Shown: positions 1-9,553, counted from the stretch's first letter. The stretch is DNA of 64,000 nt from Buchnera aphidicola (Cinara curtihirsuta) (GCF_900698895.1 NZ_LR217700.1:248001-312000), one strand, 5' to 3'. The notes: generated by a model not told the origin, from the letters alone. Made by a program: numbers and translations.

Positions 1-101
1 AATACATTTACACCTGATCTTATTATTTTTCTTAAAATATTTTCATTATCCGTTGAAGGGCCTAAAGTAGAAATAATTTTTGTTCTTCTAATAGAATTCA
101 T
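1..101 (-). CDS. pykA: Pyruvate kinase, N-terminal fragment (cut by window edge)
   Basis: The minus strand from position 101 reads an open frame starting MNSIRRTKIISTLGPSTDN, which is the conserved N-terminus of pyruvate kinase (RRTKI.TLGP). The enzyme makes pyruvate and ATP from phosphoenolpyruvate at the end of glycolysis. Only about 33 codons are visible, so no catalytic residue can be checked. It is divergent from zwf, a neighbour pair also seen for pykA and zwf in E. coli, so the pykA paralog is more likely than pykF. Confidence 0.85.
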   Translation of the reverse strand, partial: MNSIRRTKIISTLGPSTDNENILRKIIRSGVNV

Positions 102-462
102 TATATATTAATCCTGTTTATAGTTATATTTAATCTTTAAAAAAATAATTAACTTTACTTATTTCTTAATGTAAATATTATTATAATTAATATTAAAAAA
201 AATACTTTAATTATATTTAGTATAAATATAATAATTTATTATTTTTTTTATTTTATAAAATTTATTATATATAATTAGTTTTTTATTAAAAAATAAAATA
301 TAATTAATTATAAATGAAAAAAACAAAATATATATATTTATATTTAAAAATATTTTATTTTTAATATAATTTTTTTTATTAACAAAATATATTTTTTTGT
401 TTAAAAAAAAATTTATATAATAATTATATATATTCTTATGTATAATGTATCAGGGTTAAAAT
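102..462. other. Divergent intergenic region, pykA/zwf
   Basis: This 361 bp gap of almost pure A and T lies between two divergently transcribed genes and must hold both promoters. I see no open frame and no strong hairpin. A TATAAT hexamer lies at 441-446, but it sits too close to the zwf start to give a normal leader, so I do not call it a promoter. Confidence 0.5.
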
Positions 463-1929
463 ATGATATTAAAAATAATACCGCAAGATTTAATAATTTT
501 TGGAAAAAAAGGTGATTTAGCTCAAAAAAAATTATTTCCAGCTTTATATCGTTTAAAAAAAAAAAAAAAATTAACAACCAATATGCGAATTATTGGAATA
601 AGTCGATCTCAAAAAAAAAAAAAAGAATATAAAAACATTATATATAAATTTTTAAAAAAATTTTTAAATGAAAATATAAAATTGTCTATATGGAATAAGT
701 TTAAAAAACGTCTTTTTTTTTGTAAAATAGATGTTAATAAAATTTATGATTTTAAAAAATTAATGAATTTTTTTCAAAAAAAAAAACACTTTTTAATTAA
801 TTATTTTGCAGTATCCTCAAATATATTTATTAATATTTGTAAAGGATTAGCATCTATTCAATTAAATACAAAAATATCTAAAATTATTATAGAAAAACCT
901 ATTGGTAATTCTTTAAAAACATTTAATATTATTAATACATCTATTAAAAAACATTTTTCTGAAAAACAAATATTTCGTATTGATCATTATTTAGGGAAAG
1001 AAACTATACTTAATCTCATCTCATTAAAATTCGCTAATCCCTGGTTTAAAAATATGTTAAAAAACACAAATATTGATCATATTCAAATTACTATATCTGA
1101 AAGTTTAGGAATAGAAAAAAGATGGGATTATTTTAATAAAACTGGGCAGATAATAGATATGGTACAAAATCACATGTTACAAATTATTTCAATTTTTTCT
1201 ATGAATACTCCTAAATCATTAAATAAGAAACACATTCAAAAAGAAAAAATAAAAATTTTAAAATCTCTAAGTCATATTAATAATAAAAATATACATAATA
1301 ATATTTCATTAGGACAATATTCTAAAGGAAAAATCAATAATAATATTATTATGCCATATTCAAAAGAAAAGGGAGCAAGTAAAAACAGTTTAACTGAAAC
1401 ATTTGTTGCTATAAAATTATATATACATAATACACAATGGAAAAATATTCCATTTTATATACGCACAGGGAAGAGATTACCTAAAAAATGTTCAAAAATT
1501 GTTATTTTTTTTAAAGAAATAAAAAATAATATTTTCTATACAAAAGAACTAAATACTATTCCGAATAGTATAACGATAATTTTGCAGCCAGAATTTGGAA
1601 TAAAAATAAAATTTTTTAATAAAATACCAGAATTAAATTCAAATTTTAAATTACAACCCTGTGAAATGTTTTTAAATTACAAACAGATTTTTAAAAATTA
1701 TTCTATACCTGAAGAATATGATCGACTACTATTAGATTGTATACAAGGAAATCCATTTTTATTTGTTCATGAAAAAGAAATTATATATTCTTGGAAATGG
1801 ATAGATCCTATAATACAAGCATACAAAGAAAATCCATCATTATTAGAATTCTATCCATCTGGAACTTGGGGTCCAAAATCATCAAATGATTTACTATGGA
1901 ATGATAAAAGATCATGGGATAATGATTAA
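463..1929 (+). CDS. zwf: Glucose-6-phosphate 1-dehydrogenase
   Basis: First step of the oxidative pentose phosphate pathway: it oxidises glucose-6-phosphate to 6-phosphogluconolactone and gives NADPH. The protein has 488 residues against about 491 in E. coli. The N-terminal dinucleotide motif appears as FGKKGDLAQ (13-21), the substrate and catalytic signature RIDHYLGKE is at 172-180, and the conserved stretches GTWGP and FYIRTGKRLP are present. An AGGG sequence at 452-455 is a suitable ribosome binding site. The gene carries an A16 tract at 555-570 that stays in frame (Lys5), a useful contrast to genes broken at similar tracts elsewhere in the window. With rpiA at 58.6 kb it keeps part of the pentose phosphate route. 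Confidence 0.97.
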   Translation: MILKIIPQDLIIFGKKGDLAQKKLFPALYRLKKKKKLTTNMRIIGISRSQKKKKEYKNIIYKFLKKFLNENIKLSIWNKFKKRLFFCKIDVNKIYDFKKLMNFFQKKKHFLINYFAVSSNIFINICKGLASIQLNTKISKIIIEKPIGNSLKTFNIINTSIKKHFSEKQIFRIDHYLGKETILNLISLKFANPWFKNMLKNTNIDHIQITISESLGIEKRWDYFNKTGQIIDMVQNHMLQIISIFSMNTPKSLNKKHIQKEKIKILKSLSHINNKNIHNNISLGQYSKGKINNNIIMPYSKEKGASKNSLTETFVAIKLYIHNTQWKNIPFYIRTGKRLPKKCSKIVIFFKEIKNNIFYTKELNTIPNSITIILQPEFGIKIKFFNKIPELNSNFKLQPCEMFLNYKQIFKNYSIPEEYDRLLLDCIQGNPFLFVHEKEIIYSWKWIDPIIQAYKENPSLLEFYPSGTWGPKSSNDLLWNDKRSWDND

Positions 1930-2356
1930 TAATCATAAATAAAATTAAATATAGAGATATATTTTTTATAAAAGTTAAATTTATTTGAATAAGAATAATA
2001 AAAAATTATTTTTAATTTCTTTGAAATATTGTTAATTTTTATTTATTTTTAAAATAAAAAAACTATTTTTAAAATTAAGGAAAGTTTTATTAAAAAAAAT
2101 ATTTATTTATATTAAAAATAGTTTTTAAATAAATTTTAAAAAAATTGAAATTCAATTTTTATATAAAATACATATCTAAAATATTTAATATTAAATATAT
2201 ATTTATATTTTTGTAAATATAATTTTATTAGTAAAATTAATATTATATTGTAATTATTTTAAAATTAAATAATTCAATTAATTAATATATTAATTATAAG
2301 TTAAAATATTATATATATAATTTAATAAAATTGAATTTTTTTAGGAGTATTCTTTT
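1930..2356. repeat. Intergenic gap with a 15-bp inverted repeat
   Basis: This 427 bp gap between zwf and yoaE has no credible open frame. It holds one perfect inverted repeat: AAAAACTATTTTTAA at 2058-2072 and its complement at 2112-2126, separated by 39 nt. The arms are low-complexity A/T, so the pairing could be chance, but as RNA it would form a weak hairpin after zwf. Confidence 0.4.
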
Positions 2357-3931
2357 ATGTATTTTTTTTTAGATTCGTCTGCTTGGGGGGGTCTGTTTAC
2401 TTTAATATTTTTAGAGATAATTTTAAATATTTATAATACAATATTTATTACTTTTTCATCTAAAAAATTTCCTCTTGATCAATGTAATCAGACTAGAAAT
2501 ATAAGTTTAATACTAGCTTTATTTATACGGTTTATTTTTTTAATAAAAACATCATTTTTAATAAATTTAATAAAACCAATTTTAATAAGTAAAATTTTTA
2601 TCTTTTCTATAAAAGAAATAATTTTACTAATTAGCGGTATATATTTATGTATAAAAATAATTTTTGAATTATTTAATTATATAAACATTAAAGTTAAAAA
2701 GAAAAAACAAAAAAATAAAAAATCAAGATTTTGGTATATAATTGTTCAACTTATTATATTTAATATAATTTTATCAATTAATTTTATAATGACTGCTATA
2801 GAAATGACACAAAAATTATCAGTAATAAGGACAGAAATAATAATATCTACAATATTAATGATATTTTCATATAATTTATTTATTAAATTTATTAATTGGA
2901 AAAAAAAAATAATTATTCTATATTTAATTTTTTTATTAATAATTAGTTTAAATTTAATTTTAGAATCATTAAGATTTTATATTCCTAAAGAATATTTATA
3001 TATATCTATTGGGTTTTATTTATTTATTGAAATTATAAATCAGATAAGAAAAAAAAATATAATTCAACAAAAAGAAAAAAAACCAATAAGAAAAAAAATA
3101 TACAATAAAATATATAGTATTATTAACACTAAAAAAAAATATAAAATAAACAAAAAAAAATATTTATCTTTAATTCAAAAAAAAGATAAAACTCATAATT
3201 ATATAAATAATAAAAAAAATATAAAAAAAATAAAAAATAATGAAATAAAAATAATTATTAATATGTTAAAATTTAATAATAAAAAAATCAAAAATATTAT
3301 AATTCCAAAAGAAAAAATTGTATGGATAGATATTACAAAAGATTACAATAGTATTAAAAATAAATTACTAAAAATTTCACATAATATAATACCAGTATGT
3401 GAAAAAAAATTAAACGAAATTATAGGAGTTGTTCCAAAAAAAAAATTACTTCAAGTAATTAATAATAATAAAGATATATATAATTTATCTATTAAATATC
3501 CACCATTTATTATTCTAGAAACAATTACAACAATTAATTTATTAAATATTTTACGTTATTGTAAAAATAACAGCGTTATAATTAGTAATGAATTTGGTAT
3601 AATAAAAGGATTAATTAAACCTATAGATATATTTAATATTATAGCGGGGAAATTTTTAAATAAAAAAAATGTACCAAAAATAATTATTAACAACAATAAC
3701 TGGATAGTGCATGGTACTATATATTTAAATGATTTAAAAAAAATATTAAATATTAATATTTTTAAAAAATATCATGACTGCATTTCAATAGCTGATTTTT
3801 TAATAAAAAAAAATAAAAATATTCCAAAAACAGGAACTGTAATTTACAGTAAACCTTATAATTTTTTAATTGTAAAATCTAATTTGTATCAAATACATCT
3901 AGTAAGAATAACCAAAAACAAAAAAAAATAG
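2357..3931 (+). CDS. yoaE: YoaE-like inner membrane protein: TerC domain plus CBS and CorC/HlyC C-terminal domains
   Basis: An integral membrane protein of 524 residues (E. coli YoaE is 518). Residues 1-230 form the TerC-like membrane part with several hydrophobic segments. A Lys-rich linker follows, then CBS-type repeats around 305-435 (IIPVCEKKLNEIIGVV, NEFGIIKGLIKPIDIFNIIAG) and a C-terminal transporter-associated domain ending HLVRI. The role is inferred only as metal-ion handling or export. The acidic residues typical of TerC domains are gone: the LGIDN-type motif reads LNIYN (Tyr26) and the D..FSLD-type motif reads N136...SIN142. An AGGAG ribosome binding site at 2342-2346 supports the start. 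Confidence 0.88.
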   Translation: MYFFLDSSAWGGLFTLIFLEIILNIYNTIFITFSSKKFPLDQCNQTRNISLILALFIRFIFLIKTSFLINLIKPILISKIFIFSIKEIILLISGIYLCIKIIFELFNYINIKVKKKKQKNKKSRFWYIIVQLIIFNIILSINFIMTAIEMTQKLSVIRTEIIISTILMIFSYNLFIKFINWKKKIIILYLIFLLIISLNLILESLRFYIPKEYLYISIGFYLFIEIINQIRKKNIIQQKEKKPIRKKIYNKIYSIINTKKKYKINKKKYLSLIQKKDKTHNYINNKKNIKKIKNNEIKIIINMLKFNNKKIKNIIIPKEKIVWIDITKDYNSIKNKLLKISHNIIPVCEKKLNEIIGVVPKKKLLQVINNNKDIYNLSIKYPPFIILETITTINLLNILRYCKNNSVIISNEFGIIKGLIKPIDIFNIIAGKFLNKKNVPKIIINNNNWIVHGTIYLNDLKKILNINIFKKYHDCISIADFLIKKNKNIPKTGTVIYSKPYNFLIVKSNLYQIHLVRITKNKKK

Positions 3932-3969
3932 AATAATATATATTAAAGTATTAAGGAATTAAACCAAAT

Positions 3970-4644
3970 ATGAATTTTACTAAAACAATTTTAGCTTTAG
4001 ATACAACATTATATTCTTGTTCTGTGTCATTGCTACATAAAAAAAAAATATATAGTTTATTTAAAAGTAGCTTTAAAAACCATGAAATATATATACTTAA
4101 TATGATTAAAACAATTTTAAAAAAAGCTAATACTACTTTAAGAAAAATAGATTTTATTGCTTGTACCATAGGACCTGGAAGTTTTACTGGAATTAGAATC
4201 TCTATTGGAATATCACAAACAATATCAATTATTTATAAAATTCCAATTATTGGTTTTTCTACATTACAAATTTTATCAGAGCAAAGTTGGAATATTAACA
4301 AAATAAATCGTGTTTTAATTGCTGTTCAGATTTCTAAAAATCAAATTTTTTGGGCAAAATATTTAAAAAACAAAATAGGTTTATGGGTTGGTATACATAC
4401 AGAAAAATTATACAATAACATAAATAATATTAAAAAAATAACAAAAAATTACAAAGGAATTTGGTCTACTATTGGATTTAAAATAAAAATAAATTATTTT
4501 AAAAAATCTACTAAATTATTTAATACTCATATTACCACTCCTCACTCTAAAGATATTATTTCCTGTTCTATAAAACATTTACAACATAATAAAAAGTATA
4601 AAATAATGCAAATATATCCAAGATATTTATCCCCTATATATTAA
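3970..4644 (+). CDS. tsaB: tRNA threonylcarbamoyladenosine biosynthesis protein TsaB
   Basis: TsaB is the non-catalytic partner of TsaD in making N6-threonylcarbamoyl-adenosine at position 37 of ANN-decoding tRNAs. The protein has 224 residues against 231 in E. coli. It begins with the ASKHA-fold strand ILALDTTLYSCSVSLL and carries GPGSFTGIR at 68-76, the family hallmark. It follows yoaE by about 40 bp, the same neighbour relation as in other Buchnera. It is convergent with minE, 23 bp away, and I see no clear terminator between them. Confidence 0.93.
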   Translation: MNFTKTILALDTTLYSCSVSLLHKKKIYSLFKSSFKNHEIYILNMIKTILKKANTTLRKIDFIACTIGPGSFTGIRISIGISQTISIIYKIPIIGFSTLQILSEQSWNINKINRVLIAVQISKNQIFWAKYLKNKIGLWVGIHTEKLYNNINNIKKITKNYKGIWSTIGFKIKINYFKKSTKLFNTHITTPHSKDIISCSIKHLQHNKKYKIMQIYPRYLSPIY

Positions 4645-4667
4645 ATATATTTATAATTCTGTTTTTT

Positions 4668-4919
4668 TTATTTTAAATTTGGTATATTTACTTCCAATAT
4701 AAATATATCTTTATTATTTTTTTCTATTTGAATTGATATTTCATTTGGTTTAGTTTTTATGTACTTTGCAATTACTAGTAATAAATCATTTTTTAATTGT
4801 GGAAAATAATCTGGTTCTTTTGAATTTTTTTTCTGTTTTTTTATTATTATCTGTAATCTTTTTTTAGCTAAGTTAGCTGTATACTTTCTTTTTGATAAAA
4901 ATAAATCTAATAAAATCAT
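4668..4919 (-). CDS. minE: Cell division topological specificity factor MinE
   Basis: MinE stimulates the MinD ATPase and drives Min oscillation so that the division ring forms at mid-cell. The protein has 83 residues against 88 in E. coli. The N-terminal membrane-targeting start MILLDLFLSKRKYTAN and the MinD-contact helix (AKKRLQIII) are both recognisable. It is the last gene of minC-minD-minE on the minus strand, 2 bp after minD, so it is probably translationally coupled. Confidence 0.95.
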   Translation of the reverse strand: MILLDLFLSKRKYTANLAKKRLQIIIKKQKKNSKEPDYFPQLKNDLLLVIAKYIKTKPNEISIQIEKNNKDIFILEVNIPNLK

Positions 4920-4921
4920 AT

Positions 4922-5734
4922 TTATCTCCTAAACAACCATTGAAAAAAACTTTTTTTTTTCTCTGAAAAAAATCGTAATGGTATATTTATTCCTAATAAC
5001 CTTTGAACTGTATCTGAGTATGCTTTCCCAGCAATAGAAATTTTATCTAATATTACAGATAATCCTTGATTAGAAGATTTTAATACAGAAGGATCTTCTG
5101 GGATAACTCCAATTAAAGGTATTTGAAGTATATCTAAAACATCATCTACACTTAACATATCACCTTTTGTTACTTTTTTTAGATTATATCTAGTTAGTAA
5201 TAAATATTCTTTGACTGGTAAATCATTATTTTCAGCTCTTTTTGATTTAGAAGATATAATTCCCAAAATTCGATCAGCATCTCGTATAGAAGAAATTTCT
5301 GGGTTAGTTACAATTATTGCTTCATCTGCAAAATAAAGAGAAAGAATAGCTCCTGATTCAATACCAGCGGGGGAGTCACAAATAATAAAATCAAAATTCA
5401 TATCTAAAAGAATTTGTAAAATACGTTCTACTCCAGATTTTGTTAAAGAGTCTTTATCTCGTGTCTGAGAAGCTGGAAGTAAAAATAGATTTTTAGTACG
5501 CCTATCTCTAATTAATGCTTGATGAATAGAAGCTTCTTCTTTAATTACATTAATAAAATCATATACTACACGACGTTCACAACCCATAATTAAATCTAAA
5601 TTTCTTAATCCTATATCAAAATCAATAACTACAGTTTTTTTTCCATATAAAGCTAAACCAGTTGCAATAGAGGCGCTTGAAGTAGTTTTTCCTACACCCC
5701 CTTTACCTGAAGTAATAGTAATAATTTTAGACAT
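4922..5734 (-). CDS. minD: Septum site-determining ATPase MinD
   Basis: A ParA-family ATPase that binds membrane as an ATP dimer and recruits MinC. It has 270 residues, the same as E. coli. The deviant Walker A motif GKGGVGKTT is at 10-18 with both the signature and the P-loop lysine, Asp40 lies in the VVIDFD strand, and CDSPAG marks Walker B. The C-terminal amphipathic membrane-targeting helix KKKSFFQWLFRR closes the protein. It is the best conserved of the three Min proteins here and sits in the normal minC-minD-minE order. Confidence 0.97.
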   Translation of the reverse strand: MSKIITITSGKGGVGKTTSSASIATGLALYGKKTVVIDFDIGLRNLDLIMGCERRVVYDFINVIKEEASIHQALIRDRRTKNLFLLPASQTRDKDSLTKSGVERILQILLDMNFDFIICDSPAGIESGAILSLYFADEAIIVTNPEISSIRDADRILGIISSKSKRAENNDLPVKEYLLLTRYNLKKVTKGDMLSVDDVLDILQIPLIGVIPEDPSVLKSSNQGLSVILDKISIAGKAYSDTVQRLLGINIPLRFFSEKKKSFFQWLFRR

Positions 5735-5771
5735 ATAATTAACACCTCTATAATATCATATATAAGAATAT

Positions 5772-6497
5772 TTAAATTAAATTTTTTATACACAAAATAT
5801 GATTTATTAAACTAATTTCAACACTTTTCCCTAAAAATTTTAATGGTATTTGTTCTATTGTTAAATATTCTCCAGCAATAGATATTAATTCTGCGAATAG
5901 GTGTGTACAAAAAATTTTTCTAGTAATATCCCCGTTAGCTCCAGCTAACACTCTTCCTCTCATTACGCCATATATATGGACATGACCATCTGAAATTAAT
6001 TCAGCTCCTGAACTAACATTATTAGTAATTATTAAATCAGTATTAGGTAGATATATTCTTTGACCGGAACGTACTAATTTATTAAAAACATAATTTTTTT
6101 GATTATTTATATCATAATAAGATGAATTTATATGTTTATTTTGATTATTATTATTATAATTTTTATTTTTATAAATTTTTGATTTAATTTTTTTGTGTAG
6201 AGAAAAAACAGGCAATCCAGATTTTGAAATTATTTTTTCTATATTTTTATTTTTACAACCTGTTATACCAATTAAAAATAAACCAATAGATAAAATAAAA
6301 TTTTTAATATTAATCCAGTCAAACTTATATGATAATTTTTCTATATTTAGCATAATAGGTATATTTTTAAAAAAAGAAGGAGATTCTTGAATTTTTTCAA
6401 TTAAAAAATCTTTAAAATAACTAAATTTTATATTTTTTACATAAATTACTAAAATAGTAAAATTTTTTTTTTCAAAAGTAATTAACTGATGTTCCAT
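5772..6497 (-). CDS. minC: Septum site-determining protein MinC (FtsZ inhibitor)
   Basis: MinC inhibits FtsZ assembly near the poles when bound to MinD. The protein has 241 residues. The C-terminal beta-helix that binds MinD (about 142-241) is well conserved, with RSGQRIYLPNTDLI, SSGAELISDGHVHIYG, MRGRVLAGANGD and SIAGEYLTIEQIP. The N-terminal FtsZ-inhibitory half has drifted strongly from E. coli, and an Asn/Lys-rich linker (about 105-138) joins the two. MinD binding looks intact; whether FtsZ inhibition is kept cannot be read from sequence. Confidence 0.92.
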   Translation of the reverse strand: MEHQLITFEKKNFTILVIYVKNIKFSYFKDFLIEKIQESPSFFKNIPIMLNIEKLSYKFDWINIKNFILSIGLFLIGITGCKNKNIEKIISKSGLPVFSLHKKIKSKIYKNKNYNNNNQNKHINSSYYDINNQKNYVFNKLVRSGQRIYLPNTDLIITNNVSSGAELISDGHVHIYGVMRGRVLAGANGDITRKIFCTHLFAELISIAGEYLTIEQIPLKFLGKSVEISLINHILCIKNLI

Positions 6498-6759
6498 ATA
6501 TTTTAACCTGATATATAAATAATATTAATTATATAACAATAATTATTGTAAATAAAATAAATTTTAATATATAAATAAAATTAAATATTATATACTAAAT
6601 ATAGTTTCATATATTCCTCTATTATAAGATAAATATATTTATAGTAAATACACGTGATATTTTTTAAAAATATATATTTATTTAAAAAATAAAATTATAT
6701 ATATAATTATCAATAATTATCAATATTTTTACTATTATCTATTAAAGAAAACAAATACT

Positions 6760-7782
6760 ATGTACTCTCAATCATTATCTTTATCTAAAGAATATCAATT
6801 ATTAATAAAAAATATTCAATTATTTAAAAATAAATCTACAATTTTATCTGGAATAATACCATATCAATTATTTAATAAAAAATTTTTTAAAAATTTTATT
6901 ATATATATTCAATATTATGATTTATATAAAGTAAAAAATAAAAAAATAAATAAAAATATTATTTTAAATAATTTCTGTTATAAAAATAAACTCAATACAT
7001 ATAAACAACTAATTTATTTTTGGGTTAAAAATAAAAAAGAAGTTAAATTTCAACTAACATATTTATTATCATTTATTTCAAATAGTTGTCATATATATAT
7101 AATAGGTAAAAATAAAAGCGGGATTAATAGTATTAATAAAATATTTAATAATTATTTAATATTTAAAAAAATAGATTATGCACGTAATTGCTGTTTATAT
7201 AAAGGATACATTAAAAATAAACCAAAATTTTTACTAAAAATATTTATAAATATTTATACATGGAATAATATAATAATTAAAAGTTTACCTGGAGTGTTCG
7301 GATATAAAAAAATAGATGAAGGAACTAAATTATTAATATCAACTTTTAAAAATAATATTAAAGGAAAAGTATTAGACATAGGATGCGGAACAGGAATATT
7401 AAGTATAGCTTTAGCTAAAAAAAATCCTAAATTAGATTTAACATTAATAGACAATTATAATGCAGCTATTTGGTGTAGTAAAAATAATTTAATAAATAAT
7501 AAAATAAAAGGAAAAGTATTTTTTAGTGATATTTATTCTCAAATAAAAGAAAAATATAACTTAATTATATCTAATCCTCCTATACATAATAATTTAGATA
7601 TAAATTTAAGTGTAATAAAAAAAATAATAAAAAATGCAAAAAAATATTTAATAAAAAATGGAGAATTAAGAATTATAATACAATCTTTTATATCTCTAAA
7701 TATATTTTTAAAAAAAATATATTTAAATTATAAAATAATATTAAGAAAAAAAAATTATACAATATTTAAATTTACATTATAA
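6760..7782 (+). CDS. rsmC: 16S rRNA m2G1207 methyltransferase RsmC
   Basis: RsmC methylates the N2 of G1207 in 16S rRNA using S-adenosylmethionine. The protein has 340 residues against 343 in E. coli. The N-terminal non-catalytic domain (1-165) is highly diverged. The C-terminal methyltransferase domain keeps the LPGVFGYKKIDEGTKLL entry segment, motif I VLDIGCGTG at 204-212, and motif IV NPPIH at 272-276, typical of base-amino methyltransferases. It is divergent from minC; the 262 bp between them should hold both promoters. Confidence 0.9.
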   Translation: MYSQSLSLSKEYQLLIKNIQLFKNKSTILSGIIPYQLFNKKFFKNFIIYIQYYDLYKVKNKKINKNIILNNFCYKNKLNTYKQLIYFWVKNKKEVKFQLTYLLSFISNSCHIYIIGKNKSGINSINKIFNNYLIFKKIDYARNCCLYKGYIKNKPKFLLKIFINIYTWNNIIIKSLPGVFGYKKIDEGTKLLISTFKNNIKGKVLDIGCGTGILSIALAKKNPKLDLTLIDNYNAAIWCSKNNLINNKIKGKVFFSDIYSQIKEKYNLIISNPPIHNNLDINLSVIKKIIKNAKKYLIKNGELRIIIQSFISLNIFLKKIYLNYKIILRKKNYTIFKFTL

Positions 7783-7792
7783 ATTACGTTCA

Positions 7793-7877
7793 TACCCGGG
7801 GCGGGACTTGAACCCGCAAGGCCATAAAAGCCGAGGGATTTTAAGTCCCTTGTGTCTACCGATTTCACCACCCGGGC
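7793..7877 (-). tRNA. tRNA-Leu (anticodon UAA)
   Basis: The minus strand folds as a class II tRNA. The acceptor GCCCGGG (7871-7877) pairs with CCCGGGT (7794-7800), the discriminator is A73, the anticodon loop reads CTTAAAA with anticodon TAA, there is a long variable arm, and the T loop is TTCAAGT. It closely matches E. coli tRNA-Leu(UAA). CCA is not encoded. It is first in a three-tRNA cluster Leu-Cys-Ser. Confidence 0.97.
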
Positions 7878-7890
7878 ATATTTTTCTTTT

Positions 7891-7961
7891 AGGCGCGTTC
7901 TGGAATTGAACCAGATTCTTTGGATTTGCAATCCAATGCATTACCAATCTGCCAACGCGCC
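7891..7961 (-). tRNA. tRNA-Cys (anticodon GCA)
   Basis: The minus strand reads GGCGCGT... with a matching ACGCGCC acceptor strand and a T discriminator (U73), which is the cysteine identity base. The anticodon loop GATTGCAAA gives GCA. It lies between tRNA-Leu and tRNA-Ser with short AT spacers, so the cluster is probably one transcript. Confidence 0.97.
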
Positions 7962-7983
7962 TATAAATATATTATATTTTATA

Positions 7984-8068
7984 TGGAGGAAGAGGGATTC
8001 GAACTCTCGGATAATTTCTCATCGACGGTTTTCAAGACCGTTGCCTTAAACCACTCGGCCATTCCTCC
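7984..8068 (-). tRNA. tRNA-Ser (anticodon UGA), with unusual discriminator
   Basis: The minus strand has acceptor GGAGGAA (8062-8068) paired with TTCCTCC, D-arm TGGCCGAGTGG, anticodon loop CTTGAAA (TGA), a long variable arm and T loop TTCGAAT. Two oddities are visible. Position 73 is A (T at 7984 on plus) rather than the G normal in bacterial serine tRNAs. The T stem GAGAG/CCCTC contains an A-C mismatch. The other serine tRNA of the window (57156) has G73. The gene still has all arms. Confidence 0.93.
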
Positions 8069-8272
8069 TCATAAAAACTTAATAAATATATTATACTAAG
8101 AAATAAAAAAAGTAAAGCTTTTCAAAAAAAAACGTTTTTAATTAAACAATTTTAAAAATTTAAATATTTTATTAAAAAAATATAATCAAAAAAAAATAAT
8201 AATATATTTTTATTTAAAAGTATATATAAAATTATCTTAATTTGATTAATCTATTAATAAACAGAAAAATTA

Positions 8273-9286
8273 TTAATTAGTAATTTTTTTATTATATATA
8301 ACATGATTATCTGTATTAAATTTTTTATTTGTTAATGTATCAATTTTTGTAATAACAAAATTTTTTCTTAATAAATCCTTTTTCATTAAATATTTCTGTA
8401 TTATTAAAGCTCTTTTTAGAGATAATATTTTATTAATATTTTTTCTTCCTATTATTCCAATATGATCCGTAATTATTAAAATAACTTTATTTTGTTCTTC
8501 TTTATTTAGTGTTTTTTTAAAATTTTCCAAAATACGAAATGCTTCCGCAGATAATATAGGGTTATTAACATAACGTTCCATATGATCTTTTAAATCTTCA
8601 TTTTTTATAATATTTATATTTTTTTGTAAAAATATTTGTCCATTATATTTTTGGAAATTATTCAAATTAGGATATAATTTCCACGAAATACCAGCATCTA
8701 TATTATTTAATATTCTATTAAAATTATTAAAATTTATTTTTTTAAAACTATTATGTAAATTAATATTTAAATTACCTTGTAAATAATTATTAAATAAACA
8801 CTCTAAACCAATAGAAAAAATCGGAGACAATTGTTTATATTTCGATAAAACAAAAATATCTAATAATTTTTTACTATTAATTTCAGTTGTTAATTTAGCT
8901 CCTATATTTGTATATAGATTAATATTTTTTCTAATAGGATATATAAAATTAACAGCATATTCCATGCTAGAAAAATATATGTCAGTTGTATTTTTTTTGA
9001 AATCTTTAATTATACTTTCTAATATATTTGAATTTAATTGAAAATTAACATAAGGATTAAATTTATACTTTGTAAAAATATTTGGATTTAATGACATAAA
9101 TCCATTTATAATATGACGATAATTATTATAAGATAAATTTTTATATTTATAAAATATTTTTTTAGGATTAAATGAATTTAATTGAATTCCAAAATTCCAT
9201 TTTTTTACTCTAGAAACAGGTTTTGCATGTACAGTTGAAAAAAAACTAGATATTAATAACGTACAAATAATAAAAATTTTTTTCAT
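8273..9286 (-). CDS. ompA: OmpA-family outer membrane protein
   Basis: An outer-membrane beta-barrel with a periplasmic peptidoglycan-binding domain, 337 residues against 346 in E. coli OmpA. A signal peptide is clear, with likely cleavage after residue 21 (STVHA|KPVS). The barrel (about 22-190) is strongly diverged and Asn/Lys-rich. The C-terminal OmpA domain keeps the TDHIG...LSLKRA pattern, with Asp and Arg in place for binding diaminopimelate. The position next to murJ and the flagellar genes matches Buchnera order. Keeping a peptidoglycan-binding domain is notable if wall synthesis is reduced. Confidence 0.88.
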   Translation of the reverse strand: MKKIFIICTLLISSFFSTVHAKPVSRVKKWNFGIQLNSFNPKKIFYKYKNLSYNNYRHIINGFMSLNPNIFTKYKFNPYVNFQLNSNILESIIKDFKKNTTDIYFSSMEYAVNFIYPIRKNINLYTNIGAKLTTEINSKKLLDIFVLSKYKQLSPIFSIGLECLFNNYLQGNLNINLHNSFKKINFNNFNRILNNIDAGISWKLYPNLNNFQKYNGQIFLQKNINIIKNEDLKDHMERYVNNPILSAEAFRILENFKKTLNKEEQNKVILIITDHIGIIGRKNINKILSLKRALIIQKYLMKKDLLRKNFVITKIDTLTNKKFNTDNHVIYNKKITN

Positions 9287-9553
9287 GTATATTCCTTTAT
9301 TATTAAAATTAATAATCTCTATTTACTTTTTAAGAATATTATTTTTAAAAATAATTATTAGATAAAATTAATATAGTTCAATATTACTTACTATAAATTA
9401 TAACTATAATATTTTTAATTAATAAAAAACATAATATTTTATATTAAAATTATTTTTTAAATATATCAATTATATAGTATTTAAATTATATAAATTTTTA
9501 TTACTATATAATGTATTATATAAAAAAATATAAAATTAATTTTTATAAATTCT

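Noticed and set aside
7852-8049. 65-codon open frame on plus
   Set aside because: It lies across tRNA-Leu, tRNA-Cys and tRNA-Ser on the opposite strand and has no protein similarity.
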